A stretch of 64,000 nt of DNA, from the NCBI GenBank assembly GCA_036387415.1, contig DASVTU010000014.1:78723-142722 (forward strand), written 5' to 3'. Below, piece after piece: positions 9,201 to 17,703 of the stretch (positions are counted from its first letter, which is position 1; the number at the start of each line of letters is the position of its first letter). The notes below the pieces were generated by a model, which was not told the origin of the DNA, ran no database searches, and was given only the letters and a program-made list of their open reading frames with translations. Position numbers and translations under genes: made by a program. The stretch comes from DASVTU01 sp036387415 (GTDB taxonomy: Bacteria; Acidobacteriota; Blastocatellia; Pyrinomonadales; Pyrinomonadaceae).

Positions 9201-9632
9201 ATGAGTAATCCTTACGACCCACACCGTGATAAAGACTTGAATGCACCCGTCGAGCCGATTGACGACCTGATGCTGCGCGACGATGACGACGACTACCCCG
9301 GCGATGAACATCGAGGCGAACGCGTCTCCACGTCCGTACGCGAAACGCTCAGTTCCATCGGTCGCGACATCAGTCGCACCATCGAGCGTGCCATCGCGGC
9401 GAAGGATGATTACGTCGTCGCCGTCAAAGTGACGCCCGAAGCGCAGGACAAGCTCGAACAACTCGTTCAGGCCGGAGTCTTCCGCACGCGCGCCGAAGCC
9501 GCCGCCTTTCTCATCGACGAAGGCGTCAAAGCGCAATCGGAACTATTCAACCGCGTCCAGCAGAAGCTTTCCGAAATCGAACGCCTCCGCTCCGAACTGC
9601 GCGGCATGATTAACAACACCCCGACTCCGTAA
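9201..9632 (+). CDS. Acidic small protein with possible ribbon-helix-helix segment
   Basis: A 143-residue soluble protein. The N-terminal third is acidic and probably disordered (DDLMLRDDDDDY). Residues about 72-105 (YVVAVKVTPEAQDKLEQL ... TRAEAAAFLIDEG) fit a strand-helix-helix pattern as in RHH/CopG-like dimers, followed by a coiled-coil helix (VQQKLSEIERLRSELR). AGGAGG directly upstream supports the ATG. A regulatory or scaffolding role is possible, but no family can be named with confidence. A heptameric palindrome starts 2 nt after the stop. Confidence 0.7.
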   Translation: MSNPYDPHRDKDLNAPVEPIDDLMLRDDDDDYPGDEHRGERVSTSVRETLSSIGRDISRTIERAIAAKDDYVVAVKVTPEAQDKLEQLVQAGVFRTRAEAAAFLIDEGVKAQSELFNRVQQKLSEIERLRSELRGMINNTPTP

Positions 9633-9633
9633 A

Positions 9634-9720
9634 GCAGAGGTCGGAGGCGAGAGGCGAGAGGTCGGTAAAAGCATTTTGTCTTTCACTGACCTCCATCCTC
9701 CGACCTCTGACCTCTTTGCA
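9634..9720. repeat. Palindrome with heptameric arms, family B (AGAGGTC)
   Basis: The left arm 9634-9668 (units AGAGGTC, GGAGGCG, AGAGGCG, AGAGGTC) is complementary to the right arm 9681-9720 (CCTCCGACCTCTGACCTC). It fills the gap between the RHH-like gene and the first M16 gene. Confidence 0.8.
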
Positions 9721-9732
9721 GAGGATTGAGAT

Positions 9733-11202
9733 TTGTCATCAACTTTCACGTTGCCACCCATTCCGATTCTGCAATTCACATTGGCGAACGGCCTGCGCGT
9801 CGTTCTCAGCGAAGACCATTCGGTGCCGGTGGTCGCCGTCGCCGTTTATTACAACGTCGGCTCGCGCAACGAACGCACGGGGCGCACGGGCTTCGCGCAT
9901 CTCTTCGAGCACATGATGTTTCAGGGTTCGGAAAACGTGCCGAAGGCGGGTCATTTCCAGTACATCTTCAATTCCGGCGGCACGCTCAACGGCACCACTT
10001 CGAGCGAGCGCACCAACTACTACGAGACGCTCCCCGCCAACCAACTCCCGCTCGCGCTCTGGTTGGAGAGCGACCGCATGCGCTCGCTCCGCGTCACGCA
10101 GGAGAATCTCGACAATCAGCGCGAGGCCGTCAAGGAAGAAAAACGGCTCAACTACGATAACCGCCCCTACTCCAATGCCTTCCTGCGTCTCAACGAACTC
10201 ATCTTCAAGAATCCGGCCAACGCGCATTCGACTATCGGCTCGATGGAAGACCTCGACGACGCGACCATCGAAGACATACAGGAATTCTTCCGCATCTACT
10301 ACGCGCCCAACAACGCCGTGCTCTCAATCGTCGGCGACTTCGACACGGACGAAGCCCGCGCGCTCATCGAAAAATATTTCAACGACATTCCGCGACAGCC
10401 CGCGCCGCCGCCCGTCGATGTCTCGGAACCCGTCGAAGTGGCCGTCCGGCGCGAAACTTACTACGACCGCTTCGCGCAGCTTCCAGCCTTGATGCTCGGC
10501 TGGAAAGCTCCGCCGCAACGCGCCGACGATTACTACTCGTTGGCGCTCGCCAGCGACCTCTTGCTTGAAGGCGATAGTTCGCGTCTTTATCAAAGGCTGG
10601 TGAAGGGCGATGAATCGGTGGTCGCCGTGCAGGGCGGCATCGGCGAGCGGCGCGGCCCCTCTTCGTTCTACATCTTCGCCATCCCCAAACCGGGACACAC
10701 GCAGGGCGATATTCGCTTCACCATTGACGAGGAGATTCGGCGTCTCGCCGAAGAAGGCACGACCGACGGCGAGATGGAGAAACTACGCAACAACCTGCTC
10801 AACGACACCATGCGCGGCCATCAATCCGCGTTGTTCCGCGCGCAGCGTCTTGCCGAATACACGCTCTACGACGACAACCCGCATCTCTTCAACACGGAAA
10901 TCGAACGATACTTAAACGTCACGCCCGAAGAGATTCGAGAGGTCGTCGCGCGCTACTTGCTGACCGACAACTGCGCCGTCATCGAGATTTTTCCGGCGAC
11001 TGAAGAGACCACCGGAGACGCCGCTGCCGCGCGTCCCGCCAACGAACCGGAGCAACCCGGCGCGCCGCCTCCGCAAGTGCCTCCGAGGCCACCGACGCAG
11101 CCCACGTCAACAACCGAACCGCCGCCGACACCCGTTCAGCCTGACCAACCGCATCCCGAAAAACCGCAACAACCGACGGATGCACCACAACAGCAACTAT
11201 GA
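9733..11202 (+). CDS. M16 metallopeptidase, catalytic subunit (no signal peptide)
   Basis: A 489-residue pitrilysin-type zinc peptidase with the inverted motif HLFEH at about residues 56-60 and the distal Glu ligand in the helix NQREAVKEEKRLN. Two M16 half-domains are followed by a 60-residue Pro/Gln/Thr tail (about 430-489). No signal peptide is present, unlike the second pair further right. TTG is the likely start, with AGAGG about 8 nt upstream. The next gene encodes the partner lacking HxxEH, so the two probably form a heterodimer as in two-subunit M16B proteases. The Pro-rich tail is unusual for the family. Confidence 0.9.
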   Translation: MSSTFTLPPIPILQFTLANGLRVVLSEDHSVPVVAVAVYYNVGSRNERTGRTGFAHLFEHMMFQGSENVPKAGHFQYIFNSGGTLNGTTSSERTNYYETLPANQLPLALWLESDRMRSLRVTQENLDNQREAVKEEKRLNYDNRPYSNAFLRLNELIFKNPANAHSTIGSMEDLDDATIEDIQEFFRIYYAPNNAVLSIVGDFDTDEARALIEKYFNDIPRQPAPPPVDVSEPVEVAVRRETYYDRFAQLPALMLGWKAPPQRADDYYSLALASDLLLEGDSSRLYQRLVKGDESVVAVQGGIGERRGPSSFYIFAIPKPGHTQGDIRFTIDEEIRRLAEEGTTDGEMEKLRNNLLNDTMRGHQSALFRAQRLAEYTLYDDNPHLFNTEIERYLNVTPEEIREVVARYLLTDNCAVIEIFPATEETTGDAAAARPANEPEQPGAPPPQVPPRPPTQPTSTTEPPPTPVQPDQPHPEKPQQPTDAPQQQL

Positions 11203-11218
11203 AGGGGAAAAATTATCC

Positions 11219-11268
11219 ATTGGCTCATCGGTTCATTTCTTTATGAAGAAATGAACCGATGAGCCAAT
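11219..11268. repeat. Perfect 23-bp hairpin with octameric arm units, family F
   Basis: 11219-11241 is the exact reverse complement of 11246-11268, with the 4-nt loop TATG. The right arm and its extension repeat every 8 nt (TGAACCGA, TGAGCCAA, TGAGCGAA). It lies between the two M16 subunit genes, so it may adjust their ratio. Confidence 0.85.
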
Positions 11269-11286
11269 GAGCGAAGCTGCTACACG

Positions 11287-12756
11287 ATGCCTAATCAAAC
11301 TGAAGAGTTCCGACAGCAACCGCCCGCGCCGCTCGCGCCGCGCCCGCTCAACATCCCGACGCCGGAAGAGGCGACGCTCGCAAACGGTTTACGCGTCGTC
11401 GTGGTGGAGTCGGCGCGCGTCCCGCTCGTCAGTTTTCGTCTTGCGTTGTGGACGGGTGATGCCTTCGACCCGCCCGAACTCCCCGGCTTGACCGACATCC
11501 TGACGCACATGCTGACCGAAGGCACCGAGACGCTCAACAGCCGCCAACTCGCGGACGAAGTGGCACGCCTCGGAGCAACGCTGGCCGCCGGAGCCAACTC
11601 GGATTACACCACCGTCGCCGCATCCGCGCTCGCCGCCTACAGCGACCGCATCCTCGAACTGCTCGCCGATATCGCGCTGCGTCCCTCGTTTCCCGCAGAC
11701 GAACTCGAACTGACTAAACAAAACGCGCAGCAAAACTTAATCGCACAACGAGCACAGGCTTCGTTTCTCGCCAGCGAGATGGTCGCGCGCGTCGTCTACG
11801 GAGAGCACCCTTACGCGGTCGTCTCCCCGACGGTCGAGTCTATCGAAGCGTTGACGCGCGAAAAGTTGTCAGACTTTCATCGTTCGACCTTTATCCCAAA
11901 CAACGCTGTGCTCGTCGTGGTCGGCGACGTGCGGCGCGAGGCGTTGCTCCCGCGCATCGAAGCATTATTCGGTGCGTGGCAACCCGGCGAGGTACCGTCG
12001 AAAGAGTTTCCCGCGCTGCCGGAACACAGTAGCCGCGCTCTCTACGTCGTTGACCGCCCCGGCTCTGCGCAATCCAACATCGTCATCGCCAACACCGCCA
12101 TCACGCGCACGCATCCCGACTACTTTCCCACGCTCGTCATGCACACCGTGCTCGGCGCAACCGCTTCATCGCGTCTCTTTATGAACCTGCGCGAAGAGAA
12201 GGGCTACACCTACGGCGCATACACCAGCCTCGATGCGCGACGCGAAGCCGGAACCTATCGCGCCACCGCCGAAGTCCGCACGCCCGTCACGGGCGCATCG
12301 CTTAAAGAGTTTTTTTACGAACTCGAACGCATCCGCAACGAAGCCGTCACGGAGAAAGAGTTGAATGATGCCAAGTCTTATCTCAACGGCATCTTCCCCA
12401 TGCGACTCGAAACGCAGGAGGGTCTTATCGACCAACTTGTGCAAATCAAGATGCATCATCTTCCCACGGGTCATCTCGAAGCCTATCGCGACCGCGTGGC
12501 CGCCGTGACGATTGGAGAGGTCGAACGCGTCGCGCGCGCGCACATCAAACCCGACAGGGCGGTTATCGTCATCGTCGGTGATGCCGCCGCTCTGGTCGAA
12601 CAGGTCAAACCTTATGCGGAAGAGATAGAGTTTTACGATAGCTCCGGCGCGCGTCTGGAAACCTACGACGCAACCACGCGGGCGACGGCGGCAAACAGCG
12701 ACGCCCCGACGACTGCGGAGAGCGCCACCAACACAGAACATGGAGGAGACACATAG
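11287..12756 (+). CDS. M16-family partner subunit lacking the zinc motif
   Basis: A 489-residue protein with two M16 half-domains. Where HxxEH is expected it reads TDILTHMLTEGT, so the zinc site is absent. The C-terminal half keeps the REEKGYTYGAY signature containing the Arg/Tyr substrate-binding pair typical of partner subunits. No signal peptide. Together with the preceding catalytic subunit it fits the paired architecture of bacterial M16B peptidases. The Thr/Ala-rich last 30 residues look disordered. The stop codon abuts the next start (TAGATG). Confidence 0.9.
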   Translation: MPNQTEEFRQQPPAPLAPRPLNIPTPEEATLANGLRVVVVESARVPLVSFRLALWTGDAFDPPELPGLTDILTHMLTEGTETLNSRQLADEVARLGATLAAGANSDYTTVAASALAAYSDRILELLADIALRPSFPADELELTKQNAQQNLIAQRAQASFLASEMVARVVYGEHPYAVVSPTVESIEALTREKLSDFHRSTFIPNNAVLVVVGDVRREALLPRIEALFGAWQPGEVPSKEFPALPEHSSRALYVVDRPGSAQSNIVIANTAITRTHPDYFPTLVMHTVLGATASSRLFMNLREEKGYTYGAYTSLDARREAGTYRATAEVRTPVTGASLKEFFYELERIRNEAVTEKELNDAKSYLNGIFPMRLETQEGLIDQLVQIKMHHLPTGHLEAYRDRVAAVTIGEVERVARAHIKPDRAVIVIVGDAAALVEQVKPYAEEIEFYDSSGARLETYDATTRATAANSDAPTTAESATNTEHGGDT

Positions 12757-13062
12757 ATGGTCGGCACATGGAATCTTGAAGTCATGACACCTTTCGGCAA
12801 ACATCCCGCGACGCTCACCTTCGAGCGCAACGGCGACGGCTCTATGCGTGGACGTATCGCCTCGCAGATGGGCAACGTGCCGCTCAGCAATATCACTTCC
12901 GACGAACAGAGCTTCGACGCCGATGTCTCACTCGATTTTCAGGGACGCACTTTCGACGCGCGTATCGCCGGACAGGTGGCAAACAAACAACTCGACGGCA
13001 CGATTAAAGTCAACATGCCCGGCGCGCCGATGATTCGTTACACGGGCACGCGCGCCGCTTAA
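12757..13062 (+). CDS. Small beta-rich protein of unknown function
   Basis: A 101-residue cytoplasmic protein starting immediately after the M16 partner's stop, with GGAGGAG about 10 nt upstream inside that gene, so translationally coupled. It has alternating strands (TWNLEVMTPFGKHPATLTFE; TFDARIAGQVANKQLDGTIKV) and few helices, consistent with a small barrel or lipocalin-like fold. I do not recognise the family. Operon membership suggests a link to the peptidase pair. Confidence 0.75.
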   Translation: MVGTWNLEVMTPFGKHPATLTFERNGDGSMRGRIASQMGNVPLSNITSDEQSFDADVSLDFQGRTFDARIAGQVANKQLDGTIKVNMPGAPMIRYTGTRAA

Positions 13063-13154
13063 TTCTCGACTGCCGTTGCTCGTCGTTATCGTCGTCGCGC
13101 CTTCGGCTCTGGGAAGAGCATCAGACGAAATTACGTCTTATCTTGGAGAGTCGC

Positions 13155-13544
13155 ATGAGACGCGCCTTCTCTATCTTCACTCTTTTACTTTTGTGGTTCG
13201 CATTCGTCAGCGGCGTGCAAGGGTCAGGTGTCGCAAACGCGCGACGTGTGGGTCAGCAACCCCACATGAAGGGCTACGAGTTATACAGTTGGCAGACGGG
13301 CGGCGAGTGGTATTTTTCTCTACTGCCCGGAACCAATCGCCTCAAGACGCACGCGGAGGTCACTTCGCGCAAGGCGCGCATGCGGGGCATCGCGGCGCTC
13401 AAGAGAAGTCTGCGGCGACTCCCGGAAGGCGGTGAGGTCTTCTGGACGACGCGCGGAATGCCACGAATGTCTCTACCGCCACGCGCGGTTCTCGACGAGA
13501 TGAGCGTCTATTGTCGGGAGCGCGGCATCACGTTGCGACATTGA
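13155..13544 (+). CDS. Exported small protein of unknown function
   Basis: A 129-residue protein with a clear signal peptide (RRAFSIFTLLLLWFAFVSG). The mature part has the segment YSWQTGGEWYFSLLPGTNRLKT and a basic stretch around ALKRSLRRLPEGGEVFW. I recall similar short proteins annotated only as hypothetical. The ATG at 13155 is preferred over the upstream TTG at 13143 because GGAGAG lies about 6 nt before it. It ends 19 nt before the acetyltransferase gene. Confidence 0.7.
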   Translation: MRRAFSIFTLLLLWFAFVSGVQGSGVANARRVGQQPHMKGYELYSWQTGGEWYFSLLPGTNRLKTHAEVTSRKARMRGIAALKRSLRRLPEGGEVFWTTRGMPRMSLPPRAVLDEMSVYCRERGITLRH

Positions 13545-13563
13545 TTTTCATAGAGAGCGAGAG

Positions 13564-14115
13564 ATGAATTTCTGGCAGGGAAAACGTGTCAGGCTGCGGG
13601 GCATCGAGCCTTCGGACGGAGGGGCGTTTAGCCTGTGGAATCTCGACAGTGAGTTGGCGCGAGGGGTGGATTTTCTCTGGCCGCCCGTCTCGCAGGAACA
13701 TGAGCGCAAAGAAGCAGAGGCGCTCTCGCTCAAGAAACTTGAGAACGATGTGTTTCAATGGATTATCGAAGACACGTCGGGCGCGGCGGTCGGCAGCATC
13801 AGCACGCACAATTGCAACCATCGCACGGGTACGTTCAGTTACGGCATCGTGACGCAGGAGGAACACCGTCGAAAGGGCTACGCGAGCGAAGCGATTTTGC
13901 TGGTCGTTAAGTATTACTTTGAGGAACTGCGATACCAGAAGGTGACGGCGAGCGTGTATAGTTTCAACAAGGCGTCCATTGCGCTGCATGAACGACTCGG
14001 TTTCATTCGTGAAGGCACGCTCCGACGGATGGTTTACACAAACAACGAATATTTCGACCTCCTCTGGTACGGGATGACGAAGGAGGAGTGGGAGAATTCG
14101 CCGCACAGATTTTGA
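13564..14115 (+). CDS. GNAT-family N-acetyltransferase (RimJ/RimL-like)
   Basis: A 183-residue acetyl-CoA-dependent acyltransferase. The N-terminal GKRVRLRGIEPSDGGAF, a middle strand GSISTHNCN, the acetyl-CoA loop in QEEHRRKGYASEA and the C-terminal ALHERLGFIREGTLRR match the RimJ/RimL-type domain (PF13302-like). Substrates range from ribosomal proteins to antibiotics and cannot be fixed here. GAGAGCGAGAG precedes the ATG. Confidence 0.9.
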   Translation: MNFWQGKRVRLRGIEPSDGGAFSLWNLDSELARGVDFLWPPVSQEHERKEAEALSLKKLENDVFQWIIEDTSGAAVGSISTHNCNHRTGTFSYGIVTQEEHRRKGYASEAILLVVKYYFEELRYQKVTASVYSFNKASIALHERLGFIREGTLRRMVYTNNEYFDLLWYGMTKEEWENSPHRF

Positions 14116-14736
14116 GTCGCCGTCTTGCGATGCGGCGCGTCGGCCTTCGCGCCTCATGGCGTCTTTACGTTCGCATGTCTCTCTACCTTGACACTGAATC
14201 CATCACACTACAAAAAAAAGCCGCCCGGCGCGTGGTCAGCACGTCGGGCGGAAATCACAGGAGAACCATCCTTCCCAACTGTCCGCATTCCCCTCTCGCG
14301 GCGTTGGGTATTGCTATGCTAATTTTTGGGATGCGTGCTCCACGCCGGAGGGTTGCTTTCCGAATTTTCGGAAACAAATCCGCAGAGATAGAAACTTTTC
14401 CGGCTCTCCGATAACCCGCAACAAGCGTCGTTTTATTCGTGATTCGTTCCGAAATAACGTATGAAACAAATCGCGTGAGGCGACGTAAAAATGTGATGCG
14501 TAGAAACGTGCGTGCGTCCGGTTCGACTTCCGGCAAGGCTTCGACTCTCGCAGCTTCACATCGAGCGATGAGCCTTTAGATAACCAACGGAGTGCGTGCA
14601 CGTCTTTTCCGCGCCTGAAGTTTTCCACACTTTTTCGACATCATGATGGCGGGTTGCCCGAACGTTTCGCGGCGACCCGCGCCGAAGATGCCGGACGCTC
14701 TCCGGCTCTCTGTTCACAAATCGCCACGGAGGTTTT
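14116..14736. other. 621-nt intergenic region
   Basis: It lies between the GNAT gene and the second M16 pair. It holds a leftward terminator (14212-14251), a perfect small palindrome TTTCCGAATTTTCGGAAA around 14362-14379, a GC-rich hairpin around 14648-14681, and presumably the promoter of the M16 pair. No ORF in it is convincing. Confidence 0.5.
14212..14251 (-). terminator. Leftward Rho-independent terminator with no annotated gene upstream
   Basis: Read on the minus strand, a 7-bp GC stem (14251-14245 with 14227-14221) extended by four more pairs and a short loop is followed by eight T (14219-14212). No credible minus-strand CDS precedes it for more than 2 kb, which suggests an unannotated leftward transcript. 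Confidence 0.75.
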
Positions 14737-16140
14737 ATGAGAATCAACTTTCGCTCGTTTGCTCGAATCGCACTCGGCGCGTTGCTCGCGCTCTCCGCCG
14801 TTCAGCAGGCGCAAGCGCAGACCAACGCCAACAGCAAAACCGGATTCAGCGTTCCCGTCACTTATTACAAACTGCCCAACGGTCTCAAGGTCGTTCTTTC
14901 GCCCGACCCGACCTCGCCCACAGTCGCCGTCGCCGTCTATTACAAAATTGGTTTCCGCATCGAGCCGAAAGACCGCACGGGCTTCGCGCATCTCTTTGAA
15001 CACATGATGTTTCAGGGTTCGCAGAATCTCGGCAAGATGGAATTTATCAAACTCGTCCAGCAAAACGGCGGCATCCTGAACGGTTCTACACGCTTCGACT
15101 TCACCAACTATTTCGAGATTATGCCCGCGCACAAACTCGAAACCGCGCTCTGGGCGGAAGCCGACCGCATGCGCGGCCTCGCCATCACCGAAGAGAACTT
15201 GAAGAACCAGCAGGGCGTCGTCGGCAACGAAGTCAAGGTCAACGTCCTGAACACGCCCTACGGCGGATTCCCCTGGCTCGACATGCCGCAGTATGCCAAC
15301 ACTAATTGGTACAACGCGCACAATTTCTACGGCGACCTGAAAGACATCGAAGCCGCCACGCTCAAGGACGTGCAGGATTTCTTCAACACCTTCTACGCGC
15401 CGAATAACGCCGTGCTCACTGTCGTCGGCGACTTCAACGAAGCGGACGCGCGCCGGATGGTCGAAAAATATTTCGCGCAGATTCCCGCCTCGAAACTCCC
15501 GCCGACGCCCGACCTCGCCGAGCCGCGACAGGAGAAAGAGAAACGCGCCAGCAAGAAAGATGCGCTCGCCAAACGTCCCGCGCTCGCCTTCGCCTATCAC
15601 ATGCCCGAACGCAACACGCCCGAATATTACGCGATGGGACTCCTCGACCAGATTCTCTTGCAGGGCGACGACAGTCTTCTTTATCAGGAACTCGTCAAAC
15701 GTCGCGCCTTGACGGGCGGCGTCGATGGCGGCATCAATCTTCTCGGCAACTTCTACAACTACAACGGCCCCATGCTCTGGATGGCCTATCTCTTCCACGA
15801 CAACACGACGACGAGCGACCAGATTATGTCCGCCGTCGATACGGTGATTGCGAATGTGCAGAGCAAGCCGCTTGACCAGAAGGCGCTCGACCGCGCGCTC
15901 GTCAAACTGCGTTCGGACTTCTACGACACACTGACGCAATTCAACGGTTTCGGTCGCGCCGACCTTCTCGCCAGTCTCGCACTCTTTGACGACAACCCTT
16001 CACGTATCAACACGCTTGAAGCCGAGTTTCGCAAAGTGACGCCGGAACTGCTGCAACGCACCGCACGCGAGTATCTGCGTTCGACCAATCGCACCGTTCT
16101 CGCCATCGAAGCTGGGGCAGCCGGGGCAGCGGGTCGCTAA
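14737..16140 (+). CDS. M16 metallopeptidase, catalytic subunit (exported)
   Basis: A 467-residue zinc peptidase with a signal peptide (residues 1-27, cleavage near AQA/Q). HLFEH lies at about residues 87-91 and the downstream Glu ligand in NQQGVVGNEVKVN. Two M16 half-domains are present. ACGGAGG sits 5 nt before the ATG. Unlike the first catalytic M16 of the window it is exported and lacks the Pro-rich tail. The partner gene follows 25 to 37 nt later depending on its start. Confidence 0.92.
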   Translation: MRINFRSFARIALGALLALSAVQQAQAQTNANSKTGFSVPVTYYKLPNGLKVVLSPDPTSPTVAVAVYYKIGFRIEPKDRTGFAHLFEHMMFQGSQNLGKMEFIKLVQQNGGILNGSTRFDFTNYFEIMPAHKLETALWAEADRMRGLAITEENLKNQQGVVGNEVKVNVLNTPYGGFPWLDMPQYANTNWYNAHNFYGDLKDIEAATLKDVQDFFNTFYAPNNAVLTVVGDFNEADARRMVEKYFAQIPASKLPPTPDLAEPRQEKEKRASKKDALAKRPALAFAYHMPERNTPEYYAMGLLDQILLQGDDSLLYQELVKRRALTGGVDGGINLLGNFYNYNGPMLWMAYLFHDNTTTSDQIMSAVDTVIANVQSKPLDQKALDRALVKLRSDFYDTLTQFNGFGRADLLASLALFDDNPSRINTLEAEFRKVTPELLQRTAREYLRSTNRTVLAIEAGAAGAAGR

Positions 16141-16177
16141 GAATTTTTCGTGTTTCGCCAAACAGATGGAGATTGAT

Positions 16178-17617
16178 ATGTACCTCAAGAAGCTTTTCAT
16201 CGCATCGAGCCTGCTCGTCATGTCTATTGCGTGCGGGGCGGCCTCCGTGTTCGCGCAGACCACGACCGCTGCCGCACCCAGCACCGCGCAGCAGAAACAG
16301 CGACCGCCCGAAGGAGGCGCACCCAAAGCCTTCACGCTGCCGCCGAAACAGACTTTTACGCTCAAAAACGGCATGCAAGTCACGCTCGTCCCTTACGGTT
16401 CGGTGCCGAAGGTGACGGTGAGAGCCGTGGTGCGTGCCGGAAATTTGAACGAAACGGCGCAGCAGACGTGGCTCGCAGACATCACAGGCGACCTTCTCAA
16501 AGAAGGAACGGCGACGCGTTCCGCCGTGCAGATTGCCGAAGAAGCCGCGCGCATGGGCGGCCAACTCAACATCACCGTCGGCGTCGACCAGACTTCCGTC
16601 AACGGCGACGTGCTCTCCGAGTTTGGCCCCGAACTCGTCGCTTTAATGGCGGACGTGATTCAGCGTCCATTGCTTCCCGCGTCCGAACTCGCGCGACTCA
16701 AAAACGACCGCCAACGTGTGCTCACCATCGCCAAGACGCAACCCGGCAACATCGCCAGCGAGCGTTTTCGCAAACTTCTCTACCCCGAACATCCTTACGG
16801 GCGACTGTTCCCGACCGAAGCGATGCTCAACAGCTACAAGATTGAAGACGTACAGAAGTTTTACCGCGACAACTTCGGAGCGGCGCGCACCAGCATCTAC
16901 GTCGCGGGTCGCTTCGACGCCGACGCCATGCGTAAAGCCATCACGCAAGGGTTTGAAGCGTGGACGCGCGGCAACGCGCCCCTCATCAACATCCCAAAAA
17001 CCACCCCGACGCGCACGATTCATCTCATCGACCGTCCCGGCGCAGCCCAATCGACGCTCTATCTCGGCCTGCCCGTGATTGACCCAAGCCACCCCGACTA
17101 CATCGCCTTCGTCGTCTCGAATGCGCTGCTCGGAGGCTCCTTCGGTTCGCGCATCACGTCCAACATCCGCGAGCAGAAGGGCTACACCTATTCGCCCTTC
17201 AGCCAGATTTCGACGCGCTACCGCGACGCCTATTGGATTGAAGTCGCCGACGTGACAACTGCCGTCACAGGCCCTTCCATCAAAGAGATTTTCTACGAGA
17301 TTGAACGGCTTCAGAAAGAGCCGCCGACCGAGGAAGAATTGCAGGGCATCAAGAATTACCTCGCCGGAGTCTTCGTTCTGCAAAACTCTTCGCGGCAAGG
17401 CGTCATCAACCAACTCGTCTTCGCAGACCTCCACGGCCTCGGAGACAAATATCTGACGACCTACGTGCAAAAGGTCATCTCCACCACCCCGCAGGATGTT
17501 CAGCGCATCGCTAAAACATACCTCATGGGCGACAAGATGACGCTCGTCGTCGTCGGCGACAAAAGCAAAGTTGCCGAACAAGTCGGCGCGTTCGGCACCG
17601 TAGTAGACAATCAATAG
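16178..17617 (+). CDS. M16-family partner subunit (exported, no zinc motif)
   Basis: A 479-residue protein with signal peptide (YLKKLFIASSLLVMSIACG). The HxxEH region is replaced by WLADITGDLLKEGT, so it cannot bind zinc there, while REQKGYTYSPFSQ keeps the Arg/Tyr pair of partner subunits. It likely forms a periplasmic heterodimer with the preceding protein. The ATG at 16178 (GGAG 7 nt upstream) starts directly with the signal peptide; an ATG at 16166 would add four residues. Confidence 0.9.
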   Translation: MYLKKLFIASSLLVMSIACGAASVFAQTTTAAAPSTAQQKQRPPEGGAPKAFTLPPKQTFTLKNGMQVTLVPYGSVPKVTVRAVVRAGNLNETAQQTWLADITGDLLKEGTATRSAVQIAEEAARMGGQLNITVGVDQTSVNGDVLSEFGPELVALMADVIQRPLLPASELARLKNDRQRVLTIAKTQPGNIASERFRKLLYPEHPYGRLFPTEAMLNSYKIEDVQKFYRDNFGAARTSIYVAGRFDADAMRKAITQGFEAWTRGNAPLINIPKTTPTRTIHLIDRPGAAQSTLYLGLPVIDPSHPDYIAFVVSNALLGGSFGSRITSNIREQKGYTYSPFSQISTRYRDAYWIEVADVTTAVTGPSIKEIFYEIERLQKEPPTEEELQGIKNYLAGVFVLQNSSRQGVINQLVFADLHGLGDKYLTTYVQKVISTTPQDVQRIAKTYLMGDKMTLVVVGDKSKVAEQVGAFGTVVDNQ

Positions 17618-17621
17618 TCAA

Positions 17622-17695
17622 GTAAATCGTAAATGGTGAATGGTAAATGGACAAAGCGAAGGCTTCTTCCATTTACCATTTACTATTTACGATTG
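17622..17695. repeat. Palindrome with heptameric arms, family C (AATGGTA)
   Basis: The left arm 17622-17650 (AATCGTA, AATGGTG, AATGGTA, AATGG) is complementary to the right arm 17669-17695. It lies between convergent genes, 4 nt after the M16 stop, so it may act as a two-way terminator. Confidence 0.8.
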
Positions 17696-17703
17696 GCGCT
17701 TTT

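Noticed and set aside
14255..14628. Minus-strand ORFs of 93 and 104 codons before the orphan terminator
   Set aside because: No ribosome site, no recognisable motif and unusual composition; a non-coding transcript is more likely if anything is made.
14641..15939. 432-codon minus-strand frame
   Set aside because: It lies opposite the exported M16 peptidase with signal peptide and HxxEH; its product has no recognisable motif.
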